A stretch of DNA of 64,000 nucleotides from Cardinalis cardinalis. Lineage: Eukaryota; Chordata; Aves; Passeriformes; Cardinalidae. The stretch covers positions 826,198-890,197 of the forward strand of contig JACDOX010000161.1 of the NCBI GenBank assembly GCA_014549065.1, in the 5' to 3' direction. The notes under the pieces were generated by a model. It saw nothing but the letters and a program-made list of their open reading frames with translations, made no database searches and had not been told where the DNA came from. Shown in pieces: positions 45,150-57,612 of the stretch; position 1 is the stretch's first letter, and the number at the start of each line of letters is the position of its first letter. The translations under genes were made by a program, and so were the position numbers.

Positions 45150-45726
45150 CACCACAGCACAAAAGGCCATGGACCAGCTGGAGCAGAGCACTGATTGTCC
45201 CCTGTACTGGGCACTGGTGAAGCCACACCTTCAATCCTGTGGTCAGTACTGGCCCCATCATGACAAGGACATTGAGGCGCTGGAGCATGTACAGTGAAGG
45301 GCAAAGGAACTGGTGAAGGGTCTGGAGAATAAATTCTTGTGGGGAGCAGCTGAGGGAGCTGAGATTCCTCAGCCTAGGGAAAAGGAGGCTCAGGGGTGAC
45401 CTTACCTCTGTAGCTGCTATGAGAAAGGAGGTTGTTGCAAGGCAGTGTCCCTTCTTCCAAGTAACAAGTGACAGGAAAAGGAGAAATTACTCAAATTGTG
45501 CAAAGAAAGGTTCAGGCTGGATATAATGAAAAAGATTCTTCACAAAGAGTGGTTAAGCACTGGAATAGGCTGCTCAGGAAATGGTGGATTCACCATCCCT
45601 GGAGGAGTTCAAACGAGTAGACACAGGACTTTATGGTATGGTTTTAGTGGGCATGGTGGTGTTCAGTCAAATGCTGGACTTATCTTGGAGGTATTTTCCA
45701 ACCTTTATGACTCTATGTCTCTATAG
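45150..45726 (+). mobile_element. CR1 LINE fragment with 3' end
   Basis: Plus-orientation CR1 of about 575 bp: AAGCCACACCTTCAATCCTG, CAGCCTAGGGAAAAGGAGGC, CAAGTAACAAGTGACAGG, TGGAATAGGCTGCTCAGGAA, TGGTTTTAGTGGGCATGGTG and a degenerate terminal octamer (ATGACTCTATGTCTCTAT). 5'-truncated, moderately diverged. Confidence 0.93.
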
Positions 45727-48032
45727 CATGCTTTGCACGCTCCTAATGATAGAATAAGTCAGTCTCAACTACTCTTTAGTCTCAACTATTGGCAAATGTT
45801 ACCTGTTGCACAGCCAAATAGCCTTACTGAAAGAAACCAGAACAGTAAATACTTGTAACATCATAACCCTCCAGAAGAACAAAGCAACTCTAATCCTTTG
45901 GTTCCAGCTGTGTATCCTCTGATCTGCCACTCTCAAAAAGAACAGAGAAAGAAAAAAGTACCTATGTTATTTCCTTACCACCTAGAACATACAATGAATG
46001 AAAAAAATAACTATAAACATCTGGCTTTCTTGCAAGTACATACAAAATCGAATTGAAGGAATAGTTCTGCATAGGCCAGAAACTGACAGGTATGGATTTC
46101 ATACCTATTCAGATTTTTCTTGGGCAGTCTGTGCAAACATCTTGCTCAGATAAACCAGTTTTGCTTCCTCCTGGAAGAAAAGAACATAGTTTTTCTACAG
46201 AGCTTTTAAAACACCCAGCCTAACAGGGTGGTGAAGAGGCTTCAGCAATTTGTGCCAGCTTTTATAACACTGGCTTATAAAATACATCCATGCCAGCCAA
46301 TTGCTTCTCCAGTCAAAAAAAAAAAATCACTACTATGAGTTTCAATGCCCTAATGAAGCGCTGCTGGTCTTAAAGGACAGCTCTGAACAGCTTCTGAAGC
46401 ACTTTGTAATTTCCTTGTGTCTTGTCACAGCTTTCACCCCACATACCTTGCTTTTGTAAAATGAGTCTGAAGGCTGTGCAGCCATAGAGAAGTTGAAAAG
46501 GTCAAAGCACAGACTGCAGAGAAACAAACCTAGATGTTCAGAAGCACTAAAAGCAAGAGCAACACAATTAACTGATTCTCATCTGTCAATGCTAAGTTAA
46601 TATTGGTCTTTCTACAGCGTGATTTCTCAGCCACCCTGTTCATTTAAGTTTGAAAGGGGCTGTATTACATCAAACACACAACAGACTCTCTCACAATGTG
46701 CATGTGGGATTTTAGTGCATGTTTTCTCTTTTCAGCCATCAAAATTAATTACACACATTGGTAGTACATCTCCTTCCCTCAGCTCTTTTACATACAATTA
46801 TCATAACATATATGATGAATTTATGGGAAATTAGAGACAGGTCTGCCTTTAAGATAGTTCTCTTTCTTTCAGTTTTTCAACATAATTCAAATTAAAGACA
46901 ACTGCTTTTCTACTTCAAGTACTTGCCTATATAGCAGAAGTTTTCCTTGTTAATAGTATGCAGTTCTACAATTGGTGAAGTATTTGCTTTGTGATCAGTA
47001 TCACAGCAAGAAACAGTTTATCACAAATGGTTTTGTGATTATTAAATTTCCCTAGACTACCAATGTGATGAGTTTGAAAAATTTAATTTCCCTTTAGTAC
47101 CAGTATGTGACCTAAATTTCTTATCGACTACTGCCCAGATTCAATTGTCTACTGAACAAGAAAAGAAAGTGACAGAATGAAGCCTACCAAGTTCCTTCTT
47201 ACTACTATTTGATACTTCCTTGGATTTTGCTTGCAGTGGTTGCTTGAAGCCCAGTGTCCACTGAAGACATACCACAATACAACAGCTTTCAACAAAACTT
47301 CTACAGACTGATATTCTTTACTAGCATAGACAGTATGAAAAACATTAATTAGTGCTTATGGCCATATAATTTTCAAGAATGCGAAAATTTCAACTTGGTG
47401 ACAAAGCTAATAAATATGTCCATATCTTTTGGACAGACACAACAAAAAGGAATCTTGTTGCATACATTTTGCACTACAGCTTTTGCCTAACTGCATTCCT
47501 TTCCTCCTTATTTGTTGAACACTCAGAACAGGGAACTTTCTTGATTCAAAACCTGAATTCCTAACTACGTGCTTTCTTCACCATTCCCTGGTCTTTCATG
47601 TCTCCTGATCCTAGTGTTCTGAGTTGCTACTGTTTCTTCTACAATGAACGTGTACCAGAAAGTGTTTCTGGAACACCTATATCCCGCTGTAACTACAGAG
47701 CAGTGAAAAAAAAGCTTAATTTTTCACACTCACTAGTTATGAAACATTTCTTTCTTAGTCTACCCCTTCTGTTTCTTTCAGCTATATGAGGCATTCCTTC
47801 CTTCTTTTCCTCCAACTGCTAACTAACAATTTGTGATACCTGTAAATCCAACCCCAGTTTTGAAATATCTCTAGAGAATTTAGCAACAGCAATTAAGGTT
47901 TTACTTATTTATGAAAATTAAATTTTACTTATTTAGGAAAAAAAGCCAAAAAAAGCCACTTTGGAGTGGCTTTGACTTAACGCATGCAAAGCTAACTAGA
48001 TGCACTTAGTCATCTTTTTCTTTTCAAACACC
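45727..48032 (-). other. Non-coding stretch between CR1 and LTR cluster
   Basis: 2.3 kb, AT-rich. No gene, exon or named repeat seen. Confidence 0.6.
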
Positions 48033-48088
48033 TGTTGTGATTAAGGAATGGCACTCCTCCTGTTGTGATTAAGGAATGGCACTCCTCA
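48033..48088. repeat. 28-bp tandem duplication at the LTR 5' end
   Basis: Two copies of a 28-bp unit starting TGTTGTGATTAAGG and ending ACTCCTCC or ACTCCTCA, directly adjoining, 27 of 28 bases identical. Confidence 0.95.
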
Positions 48089-48265
48089 GTTCAGTGCCCT
48101 CACCAGTACTCTCCCAAACCAACACCACTTGTTTGATCTTCCCTCCCCACTCTGGCAGGATAGACTTCAGAACTGGAGACACAAAAGGTGACAACCACAG
48201 GTGGAGATAAGAACAAGTTACAGGAAACAGCAATGAGACAACAAAATTAACAGTAACAGCAACAG
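48033..48265 (+). mobile_element. Truncated LTR related to the 62.2-kb solo LTR, with duplicated 5' end
   Basis: It begins TGTTGTGATTAAGGAATGG, matching the start of the 62161 LTR (TGTTATAATTTAGGAATGG). It shares the internal motif GATAAGAACAA.. GGAAACAGCAATGAGA.. ACAGTAACAGCAAC. The first 28 bp are present twice in tandem (48033-48060 and 48061-48088, one mismatch). The right half of the LTR is missing and a CR1 fragment follows at once. Confidence 0.8.
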
Positions 48266-48475
48266 AAGCTCTACCTGGATACAAGGATTAATTTCTTTAC
48301 TGTGCAGGTGACTGTGCACTGGAACAGATTGTCCAGACAGGCTGTGGGGTCTTCCTAAGTGGAGATATCCAGGAACTGTCTGGACCCAAACCTGCGCCAT
48401 GTGCTCCGCGATGGCCCTGCTTGAGCAGAGAGGTTGGGCCAGACAACCCACTGTGGACCTTATAAGTTTAAACAT
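48266..48475 (+). mobile_element. CR1 LINE fragment abutting the truncated LTR
   Basis: Plus-orientation CR1 3' region: TTAATTTCTTTACTGTGC, GCACTGGAACAGATTGTCCA, CATGTGCTCCGCGATGGC, GGTTGGGCCAGACAACCCAC. It stops before a clear terminal octamer. Confidence 0.85.
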
Positions 48476-48889
48476 TCTTTGAGACTATGTCTTTTCTCAG
48501 CTACTGTCATTGTTTAGTGCATTGTATGACTAATTTTTAGACTAATTTTCAACTGCCCACAAAACAATTCTGTTGCTTGTATTTTTTCTCTACCTAAACT
48601 ACAACAGGCAACTAGATTTTGAGAGTTAAACCTCTCTCAGTACATGTTTTCCAGGCCATTTGTTGGTTCACTTGTTTCAGAACAGGCATTCAGGATGAGA
48701 CCAAAGGCACACCTAGTTCTAGTGGCCAGTAAAAAGCAAAGTGCCCAGAAAAGAGCCTAGGAGCAGAACAAGCCCACAGCAGTACTTTCCCAGGGTAGTT
48801 TCATAGTGATCCAAGATTCACAAATACTTTAAACCAAGATGAATTTTAAAAAACCCAGCTTTGTGATATTTACCTGAAAACAACCACTG

Positions 48890-49218
48890 TCCTCTCCACA
48901 ACTACCTGAAAGAAGGTCATAGTGAGCTGCAGTTTAGTATCTTCTTCCAGGTAGTAAGTGACAGAACAAGAAGAAATGGCCTTAAGCTGCACATGGGGAT
49001 ATTTAGATTGGATATTGGGAAAAATGTCTTCACTGAAAGGGTAGTCAGGCATTGTAACAGGCTGCCCATGGAGATGGTGGAATCACCATCCCTGAAAGTG
49101 TTCAAAAGGCACATGGATGTGGCACACAGGGATATCATTTCGTGGTGAACATAGTGTCCTAGGTTAGTGGTTGGACTCAATCTCAGAGATCTTTTCCAGT
49201 CTTAGCAATTCTATGACC
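48890..49218 (+). mobile_element. CR1 LINE fragment with 3' end
   Basis: Plus-orientation CR1: TTCTTCCAGGTAGTAAGTGA, AGAAATGGCCTTAAGCTGCA, TTTAGATTGGATATTGGG, CAGGCTGCCCATGGAGATGG, GTTGGACTCAATCTCAGAG and a final AATTCTATGACCATG. A different CR1 type from the 48266 copy, so an independent insertion. Confidence 0.92.
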
Positions 49219-51534
49219 ATGAAAAATTATACAAGTGCTTTGTCCCTTCACACATGATAATCATCAGACCAGAAGATATTAAGGTCCTAGAATTAAGTTA
49301 AAAAGTCTGACTTTTTTCTCCCCAAATGATTAACCTCAAGAACACCCAATCCTCATTTCCATGTAATTTCTTCTGTTTCCTTTCTCCATCTTTTCTTGTC
49401 ACTTTCTACAGTTTACTTCTTTCTCCCATCCTACTGACTAACACTCTTCTTCTGTGACCCAGAAGGGGAAGGGAATCAGAATACTTAAAAGACAGATAAT
49501 TATGATCAGTCACTCAGGAAGTCAACTTGCAAGGTAAAACAGCAAACTCAGAGCAGCGCATCTGATAGGTATTTTCAGACAAGAAAAAATACATACATGA
49601 GCAGTTGTTGCATGACCTAGGACAGACAAGTCATAATAAAATAACAATTCTATACTAAAATAACTGGGTAAACAGGGCAAGAAAGGAAAAGAAAGAATGC
49701 AGGCCATTTAGCTCCCAGGTAAGACACAGATTACGGCAGGAAAATTAGGCAGGACTGCAGATCCGTTTGTCAAGGACAATGACTCGCACTGGAATACATC
49801 ATGGGGTGAAGCAGAACTACCTAAGTTAATTATCTAGAGATCTTTAAAGGACTTGAGGAGGAAGGCAACTGACCTTCTCCAATGAAGCCTCCTGACCCTT
49901 AAGCAGGAAAAGACAGGCATACACTAAAGGAAAAATCCTGGCAGTGCTTTTATTGAGGCATAACTGATTATACAGGCTGACCAGCAGAGAGAGCTGCATG
50001 AACTGGAAAGCCTGCCTCCCACACGGGGCACCAGACAACACAAACCTTCTGGAAAAGCAGTAGGGGCAGCATTTAATTAACAATGTAAGATATAAGGTAT
50101 GCCGATTGGTACATATGCAAACTGACAGACCACAAGAGAACTGAACCCACAAAAACACATTAGTTCAATTCTCATACAAAAGTGGTAGGCCTCCTGGCAA
50201 CACATGAGAAGAATGCAGTTATGAAAAGTTGTGGAAAAATTCTTGTATCAAAGTGGCACTTCAAGAAACATCAACACAATTTACACTACTACTTGAGCTG
50301 CTGGCAAAACTGTGGAGGCAGGGGAGGCAGGTGTTAACATTACTGCAAATTTAAACAAAATCTTTTGAATACATGAGGGATCAACACGTAATTTATGAAG
50401 TCCAAAGAAACCTCACTTCAATTCTCAGCTTTCTGATTACCTCTTCTACATGCTATTTTTCAGTACATAAACAGATACCTATTCTATAAACATGCTAATG
50501 AAATAAAAGTTCAGTGAACCAAGGACATTTACTGGAAAATTTACCTGTAAGAGGGCTAGGTTCAGAGCTTACCAAGCAACTCAACTAACTATGAATGCCT
50601 ACAAAATAAGCCACGCTGCCATTCTAACATCACCAAAATCTAAGATTATGTATTATTATGTATAATTATGTATTTATTATATAATTAGTGCAGTCTAGTT
50701 TTTGAGTACAGTGGCTTCACATTAGCTTAAACCTGTGAAATTCTGGAAAGCAAAAGTCTTATTCTCCCTTTCACCTGGTATTCATAATTGCTCCCTACTT
50801 GCTTAGCAGTTGTCTTTGTACTAGGACAACATTCAGTAAACCAGTTTCAGTTAGGACTATTCAAAAGTTTTTAGCATTTGCTGAAGTTTTCGGCAATATT
50901 TTCACTCCAAAAACACAGGATTGCTAGCACAGATGCAGAGACATGTATGGGAACATGCTCCACTCCAACTGCCATACGCTGACTTGAAATGTATCCTACT
51001 TGACAATGCACCACAGGAAACCGAAGTTTCTCTAAATCTGCGGACAAACCAGCAGAGTTAAGAAAAAGCTGGTTTGTAGCCGGAAACCTTTATTTTCTTA
51101 GGAAGATACTAAAGGAAAATCTGAAAATAAAAGATTTCATACAGAAAAAAAGACATGAGCATACTTTCTACTTAGTGAGGCATTTAACCACAAATACCCA
51201 TACAGGTTCAGCAGACATTTGTAGGGATTTAGACTTAATATCCCACTGCATTCCACCTTCAGAAACAAGAAGAAACCCACACTTTAGAAAGGTTGTTAGA
51301 CACACTAACTAGAATCTCAAAGTAATAATCAAAAGGGAATCAAAACCAAGCAATACTATTTACCCTAGTGTTATGATTATTCATACACAGGTGCAATTTA
51401 AGCAAATATTTTCTTTGGTGTGAAACAATACACCATTTTCATACAGGAACAAAACCGAAAGTCACAATTATTACATGAGAAAGTGAAAAATAGTAACACT
51501 ACTACTACTACTACTAATAATAGATTAATATAGT
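49219..51534 (-). other. Non-coding stretch
   Basis: 2.3 kb. A less AT-rich block at about 49740-50160 may be an unrecognised old repeat. A (ACT)n run lies at 51498-51515. No gene seen. Confidence 0.5.
51498..51515. repeat. (ACT)n microsatellite
   Basis: Six ACT units followed by AATAATA. Confidence 0.9.
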
Positions 51535-51905
51535 TGGAAGGCAATTATGGTGGCCATTTGGCTTGTTATTCCTGCTCAAAGTAGGGTCAAATTATACCAG
51601 GCTCAAAGCCTATATAGCAAAATTTATACCATGTTCAGAGGTGGATATTTCATAACTTCTCTGAACAATTTTTTCCAGTGTTCAGACTGTTCTCCTGCTG
51701 AAAAATATTTCCTTAATACCTAACAAAAATTTCCCATGCTCCTTGTGTCTGTTTTCTCCCGTCCAAACGCCCTGTGTCTTCAAGAAAAGATCCAACTCCA
51801 TATTTTTTATAGCCTCCCATCAGGTAGCTGAAGACAACAAGCCTATGTCTCCTTAGACTTCTCCAAATGAAAATACACAATTCCCTCAGCACACAGTACA
51901 TCACG
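51535..51905 (-). mobile_element. Old diverged CR1 LINE fragment
   Basis: Minus orientation. The plus strand shows the complement of a CR1 3' region: GTTGGAAGGCAATTATGG, CCTGCTCAAAGTAGGGTCAA, ATATTTCCTTAATACCTAAC, AAATTTCCCATGCTCCTTG and CCTCCCATCAGGTAGCTGAA. Many substitutions suggest an older insertion than the 45-kb copy. Confidence 0.82.
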
Positions 51906-53762
51906 TACTCCAGCTGTATTTATCTTTGGCACTACTTCACTGATCTTTTTTCCTGCATGTCAATGTTGGAATGATCTAGTATTAAGAAGCTTTGAACTGG
52001 AATTACAATCAGACAAAATTAGATAGAAGCTTTACAAGTAGAACTTTCCTTTAAAAGACGCGCATTTTAATGATATTAGTGTTAAGTTAGATACTCAAGA
52101 AAAATGCAGGCTACACTTGGGAAATAATTGAGCATGCCCTGAGTAGTAATCACAGTAACTCCTGCTGTAGTGAGATTTGAATTGAATATAATTTTTCAAC
52201 GTATTTGAGCAGAAAACACATCCTATAAGCACTACCTATATACATGGAGAAGATTATGCATTCTTTATACGTACACACATACAATAAATATCAGGCACAT
52301 TCAATTTTATGTATATACTTCAAATATATAAAGGACTTAATCATCGTGGGTGGACATCTTACATACAACCTGGCTGAAATCCAAAATAGAAGTACAGTTT
52401 TATCGTTTCTGCATTTATTTATGATTATCTAGTTTAAAGACTATCTAGACAACAAATTACAAATGTAAAAATACTTAACAACCGCAAAAATTCAGGACTA
52501 CATCAAAGAATAAAGCTATCATTCATAAACATTTGTTGTCTGTTAAAGTTGTACATATTTGATTCAATCACTAAACTTGCTGGAAGAGCTTCTGACTTGC
52601 AAAAGTCAGCAAAACAATTGCAAGATCTGCATATGAAAGAAGGAACAGTAATCCAAAATTTTATTTTTATATAGGAACTTTGCTATGCAACAAAAACAAA
52701 CACAAAGTAGCTGGTTCAACTTAAAGTTTCTTTGNGTTAACATTATTTTTTTCCAAGCAGTGCAGACCAAACTTTAAAATGAGAGAACCCCTTTTCTCAA
52801 ACCTGAAGGATGTTTCACAACACTGTACAATAGACTTTGCTAGACTACATGAAAGACAATAATATTTTACTCCAAGTCACATCAATGACCAACGAACTCA
52901 ATCTGTAAATGGGGAAAAAAAACCTACACACAGATGCAGACTGATTCCTGGAAATAAATAGCTTTTTTCTGGGTTCTACATAAAGATAGAAAAGGACTTG
53001 GTTGCTTTTTGCTTTTCTTTTAAACTAAGATACTTCATGGGATGATTACATCAACCAGCAAGTAATGTCAATTAGACAAAAAAAATTCAGACAATCCATT
53101 TTAGCATTGGAAGAGATGCTACTAATTGCAAAATGTTTGGAGATTAAAGGTTTTTCTTCCCTTGCAACTACAAAAAAGTATGTCTCTGCAACTCAGTCTG
53201 CCAATACAAGCAAGGACTATAACTTCTTTCGTGCTGTCCACTGCCTATCCTCCAGCCCCTTGTCCTCTGTTATCTTTAGAAGTTTCAAGTGGAAATGGAC
53301 ACTGGAGTTTTCCATATCCCTTCTCAACATTTAGCTTACATTGCAAGAGCGTTCTGGGACATAGAAGTTTGTTAAAGACTTAGACCAAGAACTTCAATAT
53401 TTTAGCAATAAACAGGACCTGCTACACAAAAATATTGTCAAAGCAACAAATCCAGTGGGTGCTAAATGGTGGCGGCCTCCAAAATGCTCCATCTGATATT
53501 TTATCTAGAACAATTATCTTTTAATAGCCCACTTACCTCAGCAATAACTCAGAAATCAATCTTAATAAAAAGATAATATACATAAAACCTGTTTTGATTT
53601 ATTAAGCAACTACCTGAGCCACATATTACTCAAATTTGTATCATGTCCACATACCTCAAAATGAAAATGGTTTACTTCAAATGAATTCAAATAAATTTTG
53701 CTGATTTCAGAAGGCTTTGAATGAGATCCCAAGAAGGGAAGCAGTACTTGAATCCTCATACC

Positions 53763-53782
53763 AAAAAAAAAAAAAAAAAAAA
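53763..53782. repeat. Poly-A run (A20)
   Basis: Twenty consecutive A. No retroposed gene or SINE body was recognised to its left, so it is called only a homopolymer. Confidence 0.9.
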
Positions 53783-56724
53783 GAACTCAAATTAAACAAT
53801 TTGCAGCTCAGTAAGATTATGGAGTCAAACATGCTTGGTTGTTGACTTGCTTTATGCATATTAATCTAACGTAAATTTCAACTTGAATCCCAAAAGATCA
53901 GAAAACAGATTTCTAGTGATAATACTGAATCTTTTGCATGCACGTCTGGTTATTTTTAAATATAGAGAAACAGAAAAAAAGAGTGAACCAGATGCAGAAC
54001 CTCTTTAAAAGCGCTTCAAAACATTTCCTTAAAACCCACTTCAATGGCTGTAAGCACGTTTCCAGTTATGAATAGTCTTCCATTCTTAGTATTTTAGGGA
54101 CCTTATTTTATAGTGAATGCAATAAAAACTTCTTGCTTTGATGAAAGCCACCTATATGTTGTACCTCTGGAACAGTATTTCTTCAAATTACTTCAAGTAC
54201 TGTAACAATACTGAGTAACTAGGCGTAATGATGCTGTCAGTTTAATTCCCACCCCTTTTCACTGCAGCAGAAGGACTAGAAACAAAACAGTGACAAATAA
54301 AAACCTACTGGCATTCTTCACCTATGGTACACAACTCCAGTTAATTCAGCTGTCCTTTAACCCAATCAAAAGAGGACCACTGCAGCACTGAAAACCCCAT
54401 CTCATGGAGCCCTTCAAGAATGTGCCTCCTAGGCCTTTAACACAGAACAAAGTGTCAGTACTCCAAACTTTTAATCCCCCTCTCACCTCAGTGTTTTCTA
54501 CTCAAGGGCCTCAATCCTCCTGTTGGTAGGAGATGTTGGTAAGAGTGACAGCAAGCTTCCACATACCTTCTCATCTCAGCCTTGCCAAACCCCTTCCTAT
54601 TCACGCTGTCTACCTCACCCTATTAGCAATTCTACTCTATAACCAAACAAACACAGAAATACTTGTATGGTTGTCTTCCTTTTCACTCTGCTTCTGTGTG
54701 TTTGTGACTAACTGACAGATTGGGTACGAAACTTTCGCCAGTTCAGTAATACAGGAGGTACCAGCTAGGCAGCCTAAGGCTTCACACACCAGAACCCACA
54801 TCCTGCTGAATGGACATGTTATTGAAACAAGGGTGTTTTTCACTGTGATCAAACCAGATTAAATATCATTACATCTTATTCCTTTTACAAATCCAAAGCA
54901 GTCCCACATGCAGTCCAATTGCTTTCCTAGAACTATAGTTGCTCTCTAATCAGTCCTTTCTGTACTGCCTTTGCTCAGCTACTGAGGGCTGCCTTACTGG
55001 CCCCCTTCACTTCACAAGTTTTTTCAATGCAGCATCTTGACTTGGGCAAGTAGTTAAATATTTTTCCCCTTACCACACAAATGCAAACATATTGCGTGTA
55101 CTGGTCCTGCAAAACCTCTAAATACTTCTCAAACTGAGCATTTAGCCCAGCAGAACTGTAATTATGTTGGTAGCTAAATTCCCTTCCATTTTTTTTCTGG
55201 TTTTGTTCCTCCCTTCTCTTTTATACATCATAATCCTCTCCCTGCCCTGAAAAAGACAGAAGGAAAAAAAGGAGGAGAAAAAGAATCCCACTCTTCTTCT
55301 TGCCACTTTACTCTATATCCCTGATCTATTCTGTATTTTGTAAAAGCTCCCCACTTTAAGTTCCTTTTCCTTTGTTTATTCAGGGCATTCTCCATTTCCT
55401 ATTTCCTCCTTCCTTTCCTAGCAGCTGGACTCCTCAAAGGAACTGGTTCTGCCCCTTTGTCAGGTTTGGCCCTTTTTCCTTTTGGTAGAAGACAAAAGAG
55501 CCTGCTCTCCCCAGTATTTCATTTCTTTATCACTCAAGAGCATACAAGTTGCTTTTGGAGTTGCTAATCTTCCATGTCTTCTTGTGTAACGGCTCGCAAG
55601 TTGATAATTTTAAATAATCCATTGCAAGTAGAAATTATCGATAACCTGCAAACAGGCAACACTCAAAGAATGTCTTCTAATGGAGAAACAAGTTAAAAAC
55701 TTATATAAACCCTAGAATATACAAGGAAATACATCTAGAAAAAAGTTTTAGAAAAATCATGTTCATGTAATCACTAGAGGTAGTATTGCCACAAAAACTG
55801 ACAATTTTTTCTTACTTCTGCACTGCAAATTACTTCATTTCTGCCTGTGATGAACTTTAGATTACCAATTTCATAAGTTTCAGCACTATGAGTGAGCTAA
55901 AAATTACATAAGAGTTTTTTCATCTTCTGTTTTTTGTGTAAAAGAAACACACCATTGCATATGACAGATGATGTGTTGCTGTAATCAAGTCTAGATATCA
56001 TGCATCTGTTCTACATAAATGGTTTAGTTATCGCAGTAGCCTTGACAGTAAACATGATGTTCCTAAGTCAACCAGGATTTTCAGGTTACAAGGACAAAAA
56101 TGAAAAGACACACAAAAATTCTAAACTGACACTCCCACATAGCCTGTGTAATCCACAGCTGACCTGCCATTTCTTTCATTACTTGTACACACAATTTAAC
56201 ACTTTAAGCATGGCTGTAATCATATAATGAGATTTGCTAAAGCCAGACTTTGTGTGAACTAGTCCAACAGTAGCATTTTGATGATCTACTTGCTGAACAC
56301 CAAGAGTACTTTTCAAATGTTTTGAAACTAGCAGAAACAGTAGCATTAGCCATACACATTTAAAATGCTCTATCACATTTGGAAGGCATATGAATTTCTA
56401 ATAATTACCGAGAAGTGACTCCAATATTCTATGAAATAGAAGCACATCATAATTTAAAATACAGAATGACTAATGTTCTGTACATATGCAATGATAGCCT
56501 ATTAAAGACTCCCTCTCATCAAAACAACAATTGTGTAACGTTTTAAAGTAAACACTGCACTTACAGCACCGTACTTATGAGTATGTCATTGTTTCAGTGA
56601 CAAACAGTTATATTATGTAGCAATTCACCCAGTGAATAAGTACTCTGATCCAATATTTTAATTATGACTTCAAAAGGGTCTCATCCATTGCACAGATAAA
56701 ACAAAACTTTAAAATAAAAGAGAA

Positions 56725-56763
56725 AATGAGAGATCACAAACTGTAATGAGAGATCACAAACTG
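56725..56763. repeat. Tandem 19-bp direct repeat
   Basis: AATGAGAGATCACAAACTG occurs twice, separated by one T. A recent local duplication. Confidence 0.95.
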
Positions 56764-57483
56764 CAAAACCAATCCTGTACATGATCTGTGTCAGTAGATG
56801 GAAGTGTCATAAATAAAAGGTTTATTAAGCTGACACTTTATTCCACCACATGGCCTAAAAAATGAAAGAATGATGTTAGAGTTCTAGACACTGAGAATTT
56901 TAAACCGAAATACATACTTCTGCTTATTTCCCTGCCCAGAAACTATAAAGGTATAAGTGAAAAAGCAGTAAGGAATATGTGCACACACATGTAAGATACA
57001 GTATTTTCTGGAGAAATGAACACTAGTTCAGAGAAAATTTTAGTTTAAATTATGAAATCTTTAATGCTCACATACAGCTAGAGTGTCACACCCTCAACCA
57101 TGGGAAACCAAAACTGAGCAAAACACCTGCAGATAGCATGAATGCCTGCTTCAAACACTACCAGATGATGAATCTTTTCTTAGATCAATTGTCTATACTG
57201 GGGTTATAAAAGAACATTTCCAAAGTCTTATCACAAAGGACCTCTCCACTGTCAATACAGCAACCTCACTGAAATTTGACATTACACAGTACTTTCCAAC
57301 AGTTACTACTGCTGGAATAATTAAATATGTACAGCAATAGTTAAAATTAACAAGACATACAAGGATTTGCACCCATTTCTATTTCCATACAGAACCACTC
57401 ATCTACCCACACCTTCACAGAACATTCAGTTCACTTTTGTGACACTTCACAGACAAAGAAGCAAGGACACTTGTAACTTTAAG

Positions 57484-57612
57484 AATCACTAAATACTCTG
57501 AGTTGGAAAGGACCCACAGGGATCACTGAGCCCAAGTCTTCAGTGAATGGCCTGTGTGAGGATTGAACCCACAAGCTCAGGAATACCAGCCTCATTCTCT
57601 AACCAACTGAAC
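57484..57612 (-). mobile_element. tRNA-Ile-derived SINE with CR1-like tail
   Basis: On the minus strand the element starts with a tRNA-like head: A-box TTAGTTCAGTTGGTTAGAG, then B-box GTGGGTTCAATCCTC and an acceptor-like GGCCA. The order and bases match nuclear tRNA-Ile. It then runs into GACTTGGGCTCAGTGATCCC and the CR1-type 3' tail (GTCCTTTCCAACTCAGAG, GTGATTCTT). Such a composite lets CR1 reverse transcriptase mobilise it. I believe it corresponds to the zebra finch TguSINE1 type, which I associate with passerines. The head has many changes from a working tRNA, so it is not a functional tRNA gene. Confidence 0.85.

Larger units (their letters stand above)
51906..57483 (-). other. Non-coding stretch
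   Basis: 5.6 kb of AT-rich DNA without a gene. It contains one N at 52735, a 20-bp poly-A run (53763-53782) and a 19-bp direct repeat (56725-56763). A pyrimidine-rich zone lies at about 55180-55460. Confidence 0.6.

Noticed and set aside
45080..45726. Short frames as candidate genes at 45.1-45.7 kb
   Set aside because: CR1 sequence in plus orientation explains them.
57540..57612. A nuclear tRNA-Ile gene on the minus strand
   Set aside because: A and B boxes are present, but the stems are mismatched and a CR1-like tail follows, so it is a SINE head.
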